DNA of 37,269 bases from Novosphingobium sp. (GCA_029247785.1 JAQWKP010000340.1:1-37269), one strand, 5' to 3'. Positions 1 through 9,860 are shown, counted from the stretch's first letter. A program made the numbers and translations. The notes: generated from the letters alone by a model not told the origin.

Positions 1-1529
1 CGAAGGAAGTACCATGAGCTATCAACAAAAGTGTCAAGCGTGTCTGTCTCACGCGTCGCAGGCTTTCCGCAGCCCGGGCAATCAACGTGCCTCCATGTCG
101 AATGCCTGAGTAGCGGGTTTCCCGGCATCGAGAAATCTACATCCACAGGCAGTATGACTGGTAGTTCGTCCTTTGGAACCGGTACAACACCGCAAGACGC
201 GCAGTGAATAAAGGGGATTGGCGTTCCCCAATAACGCTGCCGTGATACACCCCAATCACGCAGGCGATATTGAGTTTCGCCCGTGCCCCAACCCTCGCGT
301 TCAGCACGGGCGATAACGGCGGCCATAGCGGCCTCCACACTCATACCGTCCAAAAAATCCGAATTTACCAGTAGTCCCTGCCCGGTAAACGCATCGTCGC
401 CCTCGAACACGGGCTGGCCGCTTTCGCCGTCGCTCACCACGCGCCGCACTGGCAGTCCATATTTACGAGCAAAATCAAGGTCGCGCTGATCATGCGCGGG
501 GCACCCAAAAATGGCGCCGGTGCCGTATTCCATCAGCACGAAATTGGCGATGTAGATTGGCAGAGTTAACGAGGGATCGAGCGGGTGGACGACGCGAAGG
601 CCGGTGTCATGGCCATGCTTCTCGATGGTTTCGAGTTCCGCGGCAGTCGTCCCGCCTCGACGGCATTGCTCGATGAACGCAGCGGCTTGCGGATCAATCT
701 CAGCGATAGCGTTGGCCAATGGGTGTTCGGCGGCGATCGCCGCAAAGCTTGCTCCAAACAAAGTGTCGGGCCGGGTGGTGAAAACCTCGATTGTATCCGC
801 CATAGCCTCTGGGTGGTCGGCAATTCGAAAGGAAAAACGCAGTCCACCGCTCTTGCCGATCCAGTTTTCCTGCATCAGCCGGACCTTTTCCGGCCAGTTC
901 TCGAGCGTGGCGAGATCCTCGAGTAATTCCTTGGCGAAATCGGTTATCTTGAGAAACCACTGGCTGAGTTGGCGCTTCTCAATCAGCGCTCCGGATCGCC
1001 AGCCCCGGCCATCGATCACTTGCTCATTTGCCAGCACCGTCTCGTCGACCGGGTCCCAGTTGACTGCGCTTTCCTTGCGATAAACAAGGCCCGCGTCATA
1101 GAGGTCAAGGAATAACGCCTGCTCCTGCCCGTAGTAGTCAGGTTCGCAGGTCGCAATTTCGCGACTCCAGTCGAGCGCGAAACCCAGCCGCTTCAACTGG
1201 GCCTTCATGTTAGCGATGTTTTCGCGCGTCCAAACGGCGGGATGCACTCCCCTCTCTATCGCAGCGTTTTCCGCTGGCATTCCGAATGCATCCCAACCCA
1301 TCGGATGCAGGACCTCAAATCCCCTCATCCGTTTGTAGCGCGCCAGCACGTCGCCCATCGTGTAATTGCGCACATGTCCTATGTGGATGCGCCCCGAAGG
1401 ATAGGGAAACATCTCCAGCACATAGCTGCGCGGTTTCGTGCTAGCTTCGTTCGCGCGGAAACAACCGCGCTCTTCCCAGACGTGCTGCCAGCGCGTTTCT
1501 GCCTGAGACGGATTGAACCGCTCGGTCAT
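1..1529 (-). CDS. leuS: Leucyl-tRNA synthetase, N-terminal 509 residues (3' end cut by window edge)
   Basis: Class I aminoacyl-tRNA synthetase that charges tRNA-Leu with leucine in the cytosol. The ORF track misses it because no stop codon lies inside the window, but the minus strand reads open from the ATG at 1529 to base 1. I read the ATP-binding HIGH motif in [18 protein letters not shown] near residue 45, the CP1 editing-domain threonine-rich segment [12 protein letters not shown], the editing-site segment [17 protein letters not shown], and [12 protein letters not shown] at the edge. The KMSKS loop and anticodon-binding domain must lie beyond the left edge; family members are about 840-870 residues. 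The start lies 26 bases beyond the stop of the upstream DUF3576 gene, so the two are probably cotranscribed. In related genomes lptE and holA often follow. Nothing looks broken in the part seen. Confidence 0.96.
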   Translation of the reverse strand, partial: MTERFNPSQAETRWQHVWEERGCFRANEASTKPRSYVLEMFPYPSGRIHIGHVRNYTMGDVLARYKRMRGFEVLHPMGWDAFGMPAENAAIERGVHPAVWTRENIANMKAQLKRLGFALDWSREIATCEPDYYGQEQALFLDLYDAGLVYRKESAVNWDPVDETVLANEQVIDGRGWRSGALIEKRQLSQWFLKITDFAKELLEDLATLENWPEKVRLMQENWIGKSGGLRFSFRIADHPEAMADTIEVFTTRPDTLFGASFAAIAAEHPLANAIAEIDPQAAAFIEQCRRGGTTAAELETIEKHGHDTGLRVVHPLDPSLTLPIYIANFVLMEYGTGAIFGCPAHDQRDLDFARKYGLPVRRVVSDGESGQPVFEGDDAFTGQGLLVNSDFLDGMSVEAAMAAVIARAEREGWGTGETQYRLRDWGVSRQRYWGTPIPFIHCASCGVVPVPKDELPVILPVDVDFSMPGNPLLRHSTWRHVDCPGCGKPATRETDTLDTFVDSSWYFL

Positions 1530-1555
1530 TACATACGGGTCCTCTGCTGGCGGTG

Positions 1556-2023
1556 TCAGCCGCCGATCGCATTGCGGCGCAGGTCGCGAGCCCTGGTTAG
1601 AATGATATCCTCAAGCTTTTGGACGGTCGCCGCCTCGACAGACGCGCTCACCCAACTTCCGCCCCTTACGATCTCTCGGCTGGCAGCAACACGCAGGGCA
1701 TCGGACCGCAGATCCTGATCGAGAATCGTGACGCTCACCTTCATGCGCTCGCCAGGATTGTCTGGATTAGTATACCAGTCAGTGACAATTACACCGCCCG
1801 AGCTATCAGTCTGCAGCAGCGGCATAAATGCCAAGGTGTCGAGACTGGCGCGCCAGAGATAGCTGTTTACGCCAATCGTGGTAATCCTCGAAGCGGCGAT
1901 ATCGGAGCGAAGTGCTTCCTTTTTTCCGCCGCAGCCCGTGACGGTGAGCGCCAAAATTGCGCATATCCCGCCAAGTGCCAAATAGCGCGACCCTGTGCGA
2001 CTGGTGTCGGAGTTGATTGTCAT
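1556..2023 (-). CDS. DUF3576 family lipoprotein
   Basis: Small exported lipoprotein of the DUF3576 family, conserved in Alphaproteobacteria and usually found directly upstream of leuS, as here. No biochemical role is established. The N-terminus has a hydrophobic signal segment ending in a lipobox (LALTVTGC followed by GG), so the mature protein should start at that Cys and be lipidated. The remaining roughly 125 residues carry the family's [17 protein letters not shown] and GGVIVTDWY segments. The ORF track starts four codons earlier at a TTG (2035). I prefer the ATG at 2023, which has GGGAA about five bases upstream. Transcribed in the same direction as leuS and probably with it. Confidence 0.85.
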   Translation of the reverse strand: MTINSDTSRTGSRYLALGGICAILALTVTGCGGKKEALRSDIAASRITTIGVNSYLWRASLDTLAFMPLLQTDSSGGVIVTDWYTNPDNPGERMKVSVTILDQDLRSDALRVAASREIVRGGSWVSASVEAATVQKLEDIILTRARDLRRNAIGG

Positions 2024-2330
2024 CTTCGTTCCCAATTCAAGTCCAGGCGGCGGCCCGATGCCAGCCGCAGCGTATGGCGCCTCTATAGCCGCCGCAGGGC
2101 TTGCGGCAAGTGTGTCCGCACGAACAGTTCGGAAAGACTGTTAGATCGCTCGCGAATGTCGCTGACATACCGCCTTGCAACAGTGCGAGCGCTTGCGAGA
2201 ATTGACTGGTATCAGATGCGATCATCTTGTGTTAAGCTTGCGTCGGCTTAGTGCTCCATTCTCCGTGTCCGACAAAGTGCTTGTCGCAACAGTCTGGGAC
2301 GAGACCGAACCGTTTTAGAGGTATCGAGGC
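2024..2330. other. Intergenic region, probable divergent promoters
   Basis: About 300 bases between the divergent DUF3576 gene and the exported protein at 2331. The minus-strand ORF at 2037-2225 has no recognisable domain, so I do not call it. The only structure I see is the inverted repeat at 2270-2286. Promoters for both flanking genes should lie here, but I cannot point to a convincing -35/-10 pair. Confidence 0.5.
2270..2286. repeat. 6-bp inverted repeat with 5-base spacer
   Basis: CGACAA-N5-TTGTCG is a perfect inverted repeat about 45 bases upstream of the ATG at 2331. It could be an operator half-site pair or a leader hairpin. It lacks a T tract and so is not an obvious terminator. Such short repeats also arise by chance. 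Confidence 0.3.
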
Positions 2331-3092
2331 ATGAAAATCTCGGCGCAAGGTAGTTCTCGAGGTGGTACGACCGCAGGCGTAATGCTCGCGGGCGCAGTCA
2401 GCCTGCTTGCGTTACCCAGCGCGGTGCTTGCCATCACTGCAAAGTTCGAACCAAACATCCGGACTGTCGCGACAGCGGAAACCTTGAGTCCGATCAAGGG
2501 TACGAAATCGCCGATGGCATTGTCGCTGCCGATCCCGGTTCGCTCGCTTGCCAAAGGTCAACTATTCCCATTCACGCCCGCTGGCTCACCTAACCGGCCG
2601 GACCGATCGGTAACCGTCGCCGTCCGAGTCAACTCGGGAGAAGCGCAGGTTATATCCGTGCAGCGTTTGCGCAAGAACCAGAATGTCGATAACGAGGGCG
2701 CATTGCTGCGCATCTCACCTAATGCATTTAACCTTGGCGTTTCGCGCGGGTATCGAAGCTTTTCGCAGGGCCTCATGCCTTCTGCTGAGAATCGGAGCGG
2801 CAGACTGCCGGACTATGGCCGTTTCAGCATTGCACCCGGCAGGCAGGCAGATGCATCGCGCTTTAGTCCGCGCATTGTAATTGATGAAAAGCAAAAGGCT
2901 GGTCGAGCACCCAGGACATTCGCAGGCGACCGCGAGGACCGAGTTGATGTCGGCGGAAGCTATCGAGTCACCGAACATCTCGATGTTACCGCCGGAGTAC
3001 GCTATTCGGAGGACCGGGACAGGCTCACTCCTCTCACCGATGGCAAGCAAGACGGTCAGGCAGTCTATGTTGGGACACAATTCCGCTTCTGA
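2331..3092 (+). CDS. Exported protein of unknown function, possibly outer-membrane associated
   Basis: I do not recognise the family of this 253-residue protein. The N-terminus has a signal-peptide-like hydrophobic stretch (GVMLAGAVSLLALPSAVLA) with likely cleavage near residue 34. The middle is rich in Arg, Ser, Gly and Pro and low in complexity. The last 45 residues alternate polar and hydrophobic residues in a beta-strand pattern (YRVTEHLDVTAGVRYSEDRD) and the chain ends in GTQFRF. A terminal Phe at the end of an amphipathic strand is the usual recognition signal of outer-membrane beta-barrel proteins, although a 253-residue protein with only two or three visible strands would be an unusual barrel. 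An AGAGG sequence about nine bases upstream supports the ATG. The short downstream gap to the RHH gene does not show a clear functional link. Confidence 0.6.
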   Translation: MKISAQGSSRGGTTAGVMLAGAVSLLALPSAVLAITAKFEPNIRTVATAETLSPIKGTKSPMALSLPIPVRSLAKGQLFPFTPAGSPNRPDRSVTVAVRVNSGEAQVISVQRLRKNQNVDNEGALLRISPNAFNLGVSRGYRSFSQGLMPSAENRSGRLPDYGRFSIAPGRQADASRFSPRIVIDEKQKAGRAPRTFAGDREDRVDVGGSYRVTEHLDVTAGVRYSEDRDRLTPLTDGKQDGQAVYVGTQFRF

Positions 3093-3168
3093 CTAATTTT
3101 CCTGTCTCTTCGAAAAGTCATGAGTCTTCCTCTGCCAGTACGATTTTTGGCCAAATCGAGCATCGTCC

Positions 3169-3417
3169 ATGCCCGCCCCCTATCACCCACCGGTCAAGCG
3201 CTCGATCGAAATCGCCGGCCACAAAACCTCAATCAGCTTGGAACCTGTTTTCTGGGACATGCTCAGGCAGGCCGCATCGGACGGTGGGCTTCCGCTAAAC
3301 GCTCTGGTCGCCCAGATCGATGCTGAACGAATCGACGTGGAAACGCCACCGGGCCTAGCCAGCGCGATCCGGGTTTGGCTCGTAGCGTCTCAGCAATCGC
3401 AGTTCACGAGGGGATAG
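3169..3417 (+). CDS. Small ribbon-helix-helix (RHH_4) protein
   Basis: An 82-residue protein matching the RHH_4 ribbon-helix-helix family, small predicted DNA-binding proteins common in Alphaproteobacteria and often mis-annotated as aryl-sulfate sulfotransferase. The core is visible: a short beta strand (KRSIEIAGHKTSISLEPVFW) followed by two helices (DMLRQAASDGGLPLNALVAQI). The usual dimeric fold would bind DNA through the strand. Its target is unknown. It points toward murA and their stops face each other 36 bases apart. A longer overlapping frame at 3120-3326 has no such similarity and is a shadow. Confidence 0.75.
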   Translation: MPAPYHPPVKRSIEIAGHKTSISLEPVFWDMLRQAASDGGLPLNALVAQIDAERIDVETPPGLASAIRVWLVASQQSQFTRG

Positions 3418-3453
3418 AACGAGGTTTACGCTGTTTCACATGCCAAGCGACGA

Positions 3454-4737
3454 TCAGTCCCCGCCGACCCGTTCGACCTCGGCACCAAGTAGCGACAGCT
3501 TCTCTTCAAGCCGTTCATACCCCCGATCGAGATGGTAGAGGCGGTGGATGTTTGTCTCGCCTTGTGCAGCGAGTCCGGCGATGACGAGGCTCATTGAAGC
3601 ACGCAGGTCGGTCGCCATCACGTCCGCCCCCGACAGCTTAGGAACACCCTTGACGATCGCAGTGCGCCCGGATGTTTCGATCTGGGCACCCATGCGATTA
3701 AGTTCGGGCACGTGCATGTAACGGTTCTCGAAAATGGTCTCGGTCAGCACGCTCGTCCCCTCGGAACAGCACAACATAGCCATCAACTGCGCCTGCATAT
3801 CGGTTGCAAAGCCAGGAAAAGGCGCCGTCGACAGATTTACGGGCTGAATAGGGCCCTCCGCCGCGATCTGGAGTCCACCGCTTCGGGGCTCAATCAAGAT
3901 TCCAGCGTCACGAAGTGCCTGGACGGTCGCTTCCATCTCTTCGACCCTAGCATTAGCAAGGAATGCTTCGCCACCCGTGATCGCCGCCGCGCAGGCATAA
4001 CTGCCAGCCTCGATCCGGTCTGACATGACCCTATATGTAGCGCCATGAAGTCGTGGCACGCCATGAATGACAAGGTCCGATGTACCGATACCTTCGATTT
4101 CAGCACCCATAGCCATTAGAAGGTTACACAAGTCGGTGATTTCCGGCTCACGCGCGGCATTATGCAGCGTACTTTTCCCTCTTGCCGCAACAGCCGCCAT
4201 GATGGCGTTTTCAGTGGCGCCAACGGATACAAAGGGAAAACTGTAGCGTCCGCCCGACAGCCCTCCATCGGGCGCAATCGCCCGGACATAACCAGCGGTA
4301 ATCTCGATAGTCGCACCCAAGGCCTCCAAGGCCTTGAGATGCAGGTCAATGGGCCGGACACCAATCGCACAACCGCCGGGCAATGAAACCTTCGCCTCAC
4401 CCATCCGCGCCAGCATCGGCCCGAGAACAAGGATCGACGCGCGCATCTTACGTACGAGGTCATAGGGTGCGACATTGCTAGTGATACGGGCTGCTTCAAG
4501 CGTCATGACCCTGCCAAAATCTTCAGGCCGCGACCCGGCAATTGCAGTCGAGACCCCGAACTGGTTCATCAGGTGTTGGAAGGTGTCGATATCGGCCAAG
4601 CGCGGAAGGTTGCGAAGCGTCAGCGGCTCATCGGTCAGTAGCGCGCACGGCAGCAGCGTAAGCGCGGCGTTCTTTGCCCCAGAGATTGTTACAGTTCCCG
4701 AGAGCCGCTTGCCGCCACGAATGATGATCTTGTCCAT
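3454..4737 (-). CDS. murA: UDP-N-acetylglucosamine 1-carboxyvinyltransferase (MurA)
   Basis: Catalyses the first committed step of peptidoglycan synthesis, transferring enolpyruvate from PEP to UDP-GlcNAc in the cytosol. The 427-residue length is typical. The N-terminal [29 protein letters not shown] carries the conserved substrate-binding Lys-Asn pair. The catalytic Cys is present in [16 protein letters not shown], so the enzyme should be of the fosfomycin-sensitive Cys type. The C-terminal [13 protein letters not shown] and [14 protein letters not shown] segments are characteristic. It is transcribed divergently from galU across a 129-base gap, grouping two envelope-precursor genes. Confidence 0.97.
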   Translation of the reverse strand: MDKIIIRGGKRLSGTVTISGAKNAALTLLPCALLTDEPLTLRNLPRLADIDTFQHLMNQFGVSTAIAGSRPEDFGRVMTLEAARITSNVAPYDLVRKMRASILVLGPMLARMGEAKVSLPGGCAIGVRPIDLHLKALEALGATIEITAGYVRAIAPDGGLSGGRYSFPFVSVGATENAIMAAVAARGKSTLHNAAREPEITDLCNLLMAMGAEIEGIGTSDLVIHGVPRLHGATYRVMSDRIEAGSYACAAAITGGEAFLANARVEEMEATVQALRDAGILIEPRSGGLQIAAEGPIQPVNLSTAPFPGFATDMQAQLMAMLCCSEGTSVLTETIFENRYMHVPELNRMGAQIETSGRTAIVKGVPKLSGADVMATDLRASMSLVIAGLAAQGETNIHRLYHLDRGYERLEEKLSLLGAEVERVGGD

Positions 4738-4866
4738 CCCGGCGCTTTAGCCTGATTTGCGCCTGCGGCAAGCCGCGCGGGCGACCTGACCAAGCAGCCG
4801 CCTTGCGCATTCCACACTGAAAGTCTTAAAGCGCCCGGTAACAATAGAAGGCCAGTAGCCACCAGC
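4738..4866. promoter_or_regulatory. Divergent murA/galU promoter region
   Basis: A 129-base gap separates the divergent starts of murA and galU and must carry promoters for both unless they are read from further away. A weak galU candidate is TTGCGC at 4803 and TTAAAG at 4826 with a 17-base spacer, about 35 bases from the galU ATG. Neither hexamer is close to consensus, so this is a guess. Confidence 0.3.
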
Positions 4867-5766
4867 ATGTCACCGCAGGACCAACACAAGCCCGTTCGCA
4901 AAGCGGTCTTTCCCGTCGCCGGACTTGGCACGCGCTTCCTTCCCGCCACCAAGGCCATCCCCAAGGAACTACTTCCGATCGTCGACCGGCCGCTAATCCA
5001 ATATGCTGTCGATGAAGCGCTCGAGGCCGGCATCGAGGAGCTAATTTTCGTAACGGGCCGAGGGAAGGTGGCGATCGTCGAACATTTCGATACCGCCTAC
5101 GAGCTCGAAGCGACAATGGTGGAACGGGGCAAGTCACTAGATGTGCTCGAGTCGACCCGGATCAAGCCTGGCAATCTTGTCACGGTTCGCCAGCAGGTGC
5201 CTTTAGGCCTCGGCCACGCAATCTGGTGCGCCCGCGCAATCGTCGGTGATGAGCCATTCGCGATATTCCTGCCGGACGAGCTGATGATCGGCACGCCCGG
5301 TTGTATGAAACAGATGGTCGACGCCCATGCCAAGGTTGGTGGCAATGTCATCAGCGTGCTCGAAGTACCCCGAGAGGAAGTTTCGAGCTATGGCGTGATC
5401 GCCCCGGGTGGGAAGCCAGAAGGTTACGGCGGAACGCTTACTGAAGTGAAGGGCCTCGTCGAAAAGCCCAAGATAGAGGAGGCGCCCTCAAACCTCATCC
5501 TCTCCGGTCGCTACATTCTTCAGCCCGATGTCATGCGCACCCTGGAAAGCCAAGGAGAGGGAACGGGCGGCGAAATTCAGCTTACCGATGCGATGGCGCG
5601 AATGATCGGAAGCCAACCATTCCATGCGGTAACATTCGACGGTCGCCGATTCGACTGCGGCTCCAAGCTTGGATTGGTCGAAGCGACTCTCGCCCTCGCC
5701 CTCGATCGGGAGGACATAGGCGCCGAAGTCCGAGCCATGGCGAAGAAGTTGCTCGAACAATCATAG
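4867..5766 (+). CDS. galU: UTP-glucose-1-phosphate uridylyltransferase (GalU)
   Basis: Makes UDP-glucose from UTP and glucose-1-phosphate in the cytosol, feeding surface polysaccharide and glycolipid synthesis. At 299 residues it has the normal bacterial length. The nucleotide-binding signature GLGTRFLPATKAIPKELLPI is near residue 20, followed by DRPLIQYAVDEALEAGI. The later segments VLEVPREEVSSYGVI and GLVEKPKIEEAPSNL are typical of GalU. The C-terminal GEIQLTDAMARM and FDCGSKLGLVEA complete the fold. It converges on the NodT-type gene downstream, with 25 bases between the stops. Confidence 0.97.
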   Translation: MSPQDQHKPVRKAVFPVAGLGTRFLPATKAIPKELLPIVDRPLIQYAVDEALEAGIEELIFVTGRGKVAIVEHFDTAYELEATMVERGKSLDVLESTRIKPGNLVTVRQQVPLGLGHAIWCARAIVGDEPFAIFLPDELMIGTPGCMKQMVDAHAKVGGNVISVLEVPREEVSSYGVIAPGGKPEGYGGTLTEVKGLVEKPKIEEAPSNLILSGRYILQPDVMRTLESQGEGTGGEIQLTDAMARMIGSQPFHAVTFDGRRFDCGSKLGLVEATLALALDREDIGAEVRAMAKKLLEQS

Positions 5767-5791
5767 CTTTTAGGTCAATTGAATGGCCTGG

Positions 5792-7207
5792 TCACTGTCC
5801 AGTTGCAGCATTGATCTGCCAACCCAGACCAAGCGACTTGGCCAGGGTAACATAGGCCAGAGTCAACCTGGCGCGGTCGTTGATTTCGGCCAGATGCGTA
5901 TCGATTTCACGACTCTCAGCTTCAATCACCTGGCCGTTCGAGATTGTGCCGGCCTCGCCTCGTAATCTCTCGAGGCGCAGGATTTCCTGCCCCTGCAGTA
6001 GGCTGTCTCCGGCACGAGCAAGCGCAATGCGGGCCACGCCAAAGCGGGCCAATGAAGCCTCAGCATCCTGCAAGGCTGCCAACACGCTAGCGCGATAGTC
6101 TGCCAGCGCCTCTTCACGGGCGGCCTCGGCACCCTGAACAGCCGCGGCAGTGCGACCAAAATCAAGGAAGTTCCACGTCAACCGCGGAGCCGCAATGGCG
6201 GAAAGCTGCGAGGTGTCAAACACATCGCCAATGCTCGATCCGCCGATACCGATCAGACCGAGCAACGAAACGGCGGGAAACCTGCGTGCCTTGGCAACGC
6301 CAATCCTGGCGATGGACGCGGCGAGGCGGCGCTCGGCGGCCAGGACATCGGGCCGCCTTGCGAGCATGGCCGCTGGGTTGCCAACTGCGACTTCAGTTGG
6401 CGGTAGCGGAACCTTGGTCACCGGCAACCGATCGAAACTGCCAGGCGCCTCTCCGGTCAGAACGGCCAGGCCGTCCCGAAGCACGATAATTTCAGCCTTT
6501 ACAGTAGCCAGCTCGGCATCCGTGCTGCCAAGCCGCTGGCGCACCTGTGCAACTTGTTGCGCAGATCCTGTTCCGCCTTCGAGCCGACGGCTTGCTATTG
6601 ACAGCAATTGCAATTCCCGGAAACGACGGCCATCCAGCAATCGCTCACTTGCTTCGCGCGCGCGCAAGGTGACATAAGTACGCGCTATCTCGGCAGACAG
6701 GCTCACCTGCACATCGGCGAGCTGCGCCTCTGCTGCACCAGCGTCGGCGCTGGCGCGCTCGAAATCCCTAGCCTTACCGCCCCACAAATCGACTTCCCAT
6801 TGTGTATCGAAGCCCAGTGTGACGAATTCGGTCGCCCCGCTGCCAGCGCCAAATGACTGGTTTGGCAGATCAGCATAGATATACGTCCCGGACCCGGAAA
6901 TCGCTGGCAACATTGAGGCTCGGGCCGAGGCTATGCCCAAACGCGTCCGTCTGATCCGAGCTGCCGCAGCCTCAATGGCCGGGGCCTGCTCAAGACCGGT
7001 TTCGACCAGGCCAGATAGAATCGGGTCGCCGAGACCTTCCCACCAGCGCGAAACGGGTGTCGCGGCGGCGGTATCCTGGGCCCGCAGAAATTTTCCTGAA
7101 TCCAGCGCCTCGGAACCAATCTGCGCGGGGCGGGTATAGTCGGGGCCAACCACGCAGCCAGCAAGGGCAAATAAACTAAAACAGATCGTGTGTGACATTC
7201 GGATCAT
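5792..7207 (-). CDS. NodT-family outer membrane efflux lipoprotein (TolC/OprM-like)
   Basis: Outer-membrane channel of a tripartite drug efflux pump, 471 residues, of the NodT/OprM type. The lipobox FALAGC with VVGPDYTRP after it is the classic N-terminus of this family, and the Cys would be lipidated. Two outer membrane efflux repeats are visible, each with long amphipathic helices; the first includes IEAAAARIRRTRLGIASARASMLP and the second AAERRLAASIARIGVAKARRFP. Its ATG overlaps the stop of the upstream EmrB-like gene by one base (TGATG), which suggests translational coupling. It is the last gene of an EmrA-EmrB-channel operon. The substrate cannot be told from sequence. Confidence 0.93.
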   Translation of the reverse strand: MIRMSHTICFSLFALAGCVVGPDYTRPAQIGSEALDSGKFLRAQDTAAATPVSRWWEGLGDPILSGLVETGLEQAPAIEAAAARIRRTRLGIASARASMLPAISGSGTYIYADLPNQSFGAGSGATEFVTLGFDTQWEVDLWGGKARDFERASADAGAAEAQLADVQVSLSAEIARTYVTLRAREASERLLDGRRFRELQLLSIASRRLEGGTGSAQQVAQVRQRLGSTDAELATVKAEIIVLRDGLAVLTGEAPGSFDRLPVTKVPLPPTEVAVGNPAAMLARRPDVLAAERRLAASIARIGVAKARRFPAVSLLGLIGIGGSSIGDVFDTSQLSAIAAPRLTWNFLDFGRTAAAVQGAEAAREEALADYRASVLAALQDAEASLARFGVARIALARAGDSLLQGQEILRLERLRGEAGTISNGQVIEAESREIDTHLAEINDRARLTLAYVTLAKSLGLGWQINAATGQ

Positions 7208-8781
7208 CAGTGCGTCATCCCTTTGGCACGCTCGGGGTCTATAGGTTTCATCAAGAGCACGAGCGGTGCTGAAATCAGCGAAGCAATCGAGAGCATAAGG
7301 AAGATATCGCCGAAGGACATGACCATCGCCTCGCGCATTATTTGGGCGTCGAGCAAGCGGTAGGCATTCGTAAGACTAGCCACGCCTCCATCTGGATTGA
7401 CACTCATTTGGCCAAGGTGTGTGTGAGCGGCCAGATCATTGGCGCCAAGCGATTCGTTCAGCCGCCAATGGTGAAATTCCAAGCGCAGGTCCATGAAACT
7501 GGCGATTGCTGCCAAACCGATTGCGCCACCGATATTTCGAGCGATGTTAAACATGCTTGTAACTTCTCCCGAATCCTCGACCCGGACCGCAGAAATCGCC
7601 GCCTGCTGAAGCGGGATGGCGGAAAAGACTATGCCCAAGCCCAGAACAAACAACGAAAGGGCGAATTGATCGCCGGTTGTCTCAGCGGTCACCTGACTCG
7701 AAAGGTAGGATGCAGTCGCTATGAGAAAGCACGAGCATCCGACCACGATCCGCACGTCGACACGAGCGATTATCACCGGATAAAGTACCGAGCCAATGAG
7801 CGATGCGAAGCCCATGAGCAGCAGCACTTGACCGGCCTGAAACGCATTGTAGCCGGCTATGGCTGCGAGAAATTGCGGTACGATGAAAAGCGTGGCGAAC
7901 ATCGCGCAACCCATTACAGTAGTCAGCAAGAGCACAGAGGCTAGTCCCCGGTCCCGTAGCAAGGATAAATTCAAGACTGGCGTAGCCGACCGCATCTGCC
8001 CAATAGCAACGAGGGTAAATCCGGTGATCCCAGCGGCTGCCAATTGCCATATTAGTATCGAATCGAACCATTGCTCTCTGTGCCCTTCCTCGAGAAGAAC
8101 AGTGATTGCGCCAAGCCCGACCACCATTCCAAAGACACCAAACCAGTCGGCATTGGCGAATTGAGTTTTGTCGCCTTGCTCCGGGGGCAATCCCGCGAGG
8201 ATCAAAAGGACAAGGCCCGCACAGATCGGTACATTGATGAAAAAGGCGTAGTGCCAGCTATAGTTCTCGGTGATCCACCCTCCGGCCAGCGGACCGACAA
8301 TGGGTCCCAGTAGGGCTGCGGCTGCAAATAGCGCCATGCCGGCCGATTGCTGTCGTGGCGGCAAGCGTTTCGCCATGATCGTCATGCCTGTCGGGATCAT
8401 TGTCCCTCCCGCGAGCCCCTGCCCCACACGGCCGAGGATCATGGTCGTCAAATCTGTCGCGAAACCGCAGATCACTGAAAAGACGGTAAAGACCCCCGCG
8501 CCAACAAGCAGCACCCGCCGTAGGCCAAACAGGCGTTCCAGCCATGCGGTCAGCGGCATAACCACGATCTCGGCGACCAGGAAACTAGTGCTGACCCAAG
8601 TCCCCTCGCTCTGAGTGGCGCCGATTTCGCCTTGGATTACCGGCAGAGCAGCGTTGACAATAGAGATATCGAGCAGCGCCATAAAGGCTCCGAGCGTGCC
8701 GGCAGCCACCGCAAGCCAAGCAGCCAGGTCAGCTGATTCAGGCTGTTCAGTCGGTGCAGGAACAGCGGCCGCTCCGTTCAC
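7207..8781 (-). CDS. emrB: EmrB-type DHA2 family MFS multidrug efflux permease
   Basis: Inner-membrane proton-driven drug exporter of the DHA2 (14-helix) major facilitator family, 524 residues. Near the N-terminus, LDISIVNAALPVIQGEIGA is the family signature. The motif C stretch LLGPIVGPLAGGWITENYSW marks drug/proton antiporters and is followed by YAFFINVPI. Many hydrophobic segments span the whole length. The start is a GTG that overlaps the stop of the emrA-like gene in a GTGA arrangement, so expression is probably coupled. The EmrA-like adaptor lies upstream and the NodT channel downstream, completing the tripartite set. Substrates of this family range from uncouplers to antibiotics and fatty acids, and nothing here narrows it down. 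Confidence 0.93.
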   Translation of the reverse strand: MNGAAAVPAPTEQPESADLAAWLAVAAGTLGAFMALLDISIVNAALPVIQGEIGATQSEGTWVSTSFLVAEIVVMPLTAWLERLFGLRRVLLVGAGVFTVFSVICGFATDLTTMILGRVGQGLAGGTMIPTGMTIMAKRLPPRQQSAGMALFAAAALLGPIVGPLAGGWITENYSWHYAFFINVPICAGLVLLILAGLPPEQGDKTQFANADWFGVFGMVVGLGAITVLLEEGHREQWFDSILIWQLAAAGITGFTLVAIGQMRSATPVLNLSLLRDRGLASVLLLTTVMGCAMFATLFIVPQFLAAIAGYNAFQAGQVLLLMGFASLIGSVLYPVIIARVDVRIVVGCSCFLIATASYLSSQVTAETTGDQFALSLFVLGLGIVFSAIPLQQAAISAVRVEDSGEVTSMFNIARNIGGAIGLAAIASFMDLRLEFHHWRLNESLGANDLAAHTHLGQMSVNPDGGVASLTNAYRLLDAQIMREAMVMSFGDIFLMLSIASLISAPLVLLMKPIDPERAKGMTH

Positions 8782-9860
8782 TTGGCCGATTTCTCCTGCT
8801 CGTCGCGAATCTCTTCGATTTCGTCACGGCTGGCCCGCGTGTCGACTTCGACTTCAAGCGAAAGCCCGGGGACAAGAACGCGCTTGGAAGCCGGGCCAGC
8901 TTCGATCTTAATCCTGACAGGCACGCGCTGGACAATCTTGGTGAAATTCCCCGTCGCATTCTCAGGTTTGATCAACGAGAAATTCGCGCCGGTGCCGGGT
9001 GTGACGCTAGCGACAACTCCCCGGAATTCGACCCCTGGCAAGGCATCCACGACTATCTTTGCCGGCTGGCCAGACCGCATCAGACCAACCTGCGTTTCCT
9101 TGAAATTTGCGACGACATAGAGCCCCTCGTCGGGGACCACGGTCATCAGCCGTTGACCCGGCTGGACATACTGACCGACCCGGACGGATCGGTTCGCGAC
9201 CCTGCCCGCTATGGGGGAAACAATAGATGCCGAAGCAAGGTCATTTGCCGAGGCCTGTCGCTGTACTCTTGCCGCTGCGATCTGCGCCCCCAGGTTACGC
9301 GTCTGCGCCGCAAGACTGGCCACGCGTTTATGCGCCTGGCTCAGCGCGGCTTGCCGGGCAGCGACGTCTGCAACCGCACGATCCTTGTCGGCGACAAGTT
9401 GCGACAGCTTCATTTTTGGTTCGGCACCGGCGGCAACGAGGGGCCGATATCGGTTCAATTCCCGCTCGGCTAGTGACAGACTTGCCCGCGCCGCACGCAG
9501 CGCAGCCCTGGCTAGGGCCACGCCGGCGATTCCTTCGGCCTGCGCCGCCCTAGCCGCGTCTTCAGCTGCGCTCGCAGTAGCGATACCGGCATCGGACGCC
9601 GCGAGTTGGGTCCTGAAATCCAGCGGATCAATCTCGACCAGCCGGGCGCCTTTCGCCACGGATTGATTGTCATCGACTAGAACGGCCTGAACGTAGCCCG
9701 CAAGTTTCGAGCCGATGGTTACCTGGTCCGCTTCGATACGCGCATCATTTGTCTCCTGAAAATATTGCAAGTGGCGGTCGTAGTAGAAATAGAAAGCAAT
9801 CGCTCCAGCAAGCAATGCGACCAGCAGAACTATTCCCATCCGCCTCAGTCGTGTTGTCAT
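8778..9860 (-). CDS. emrA: EmrA-type HlyD family membrane fusion protein
   Basis: Periplasmic adaptor linking the EmrB permease to the outer-membrane channel. An N-terminal membrane anchor (MGIVLLVALLAGAIAFYFYY) is followed by FQETNDARIEADQVTIGSK, the typical EmrA barrel-sandwich start. A long coiled-coil hairpin rich in Ala and Arg spans roughly residues 90-200. The second lipoyl half is IVSPIAGRVANRSVRVGQYV, and a beta-barrel segment with VDALPGVEFRGVVASV follows. The ORF track begins at a GTG 18 codons upstream (9914). I prefer the ATG at 9860, which places the cytosolic tail before the anchor at normal length and has AGG about ten bases upstream. First gene of the efflux operon, divergent from the cytochrome operon. 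Confidence 0.92.
   Translation of the reverse strand: MTTRLRRMGIVLLVALLAGAIAFYFYYDRHLQYFQETNDARIEADQVTIGSKLAGYVQAVLVDDNQSVAKGARLVEIDPLDFRTQLAASDAGIATASAAEDAARAAQAEGIAGVALARAALRAARASLSLAERELNRYRPLVAAGAEPKMKLSQLVADKDRAVADVAARQAALSQAHKRVASLAAQTRNLGAQIAAARVQRQASANDLASASIVSPIAGRVANRSVRVGQYVQPGQRLMTVVPDEGLYVVANFKETQVGLMRSGQPAKIVVDALPGVEFRGVVASVTPGTGANFSLIKPENATGNFTKIVQRVPVRIKIEAGPASKRVLVPGLSLEVEVDTRASRDEIEEIRDEQEKSAK

Noticed and set aside
604-1083. Plus-strand ORFs 585-926 and 604-1083
   Set aside because: They lie opposite leuS, whose frame is intact with recognisable motifs; the plus-strand translations show no domain.
2037-2225. Minus-strand 62-residue ORF upstream of the DUF3576 gene
   Set aside because: No recognisable domain and in a region expected to hold promoters.
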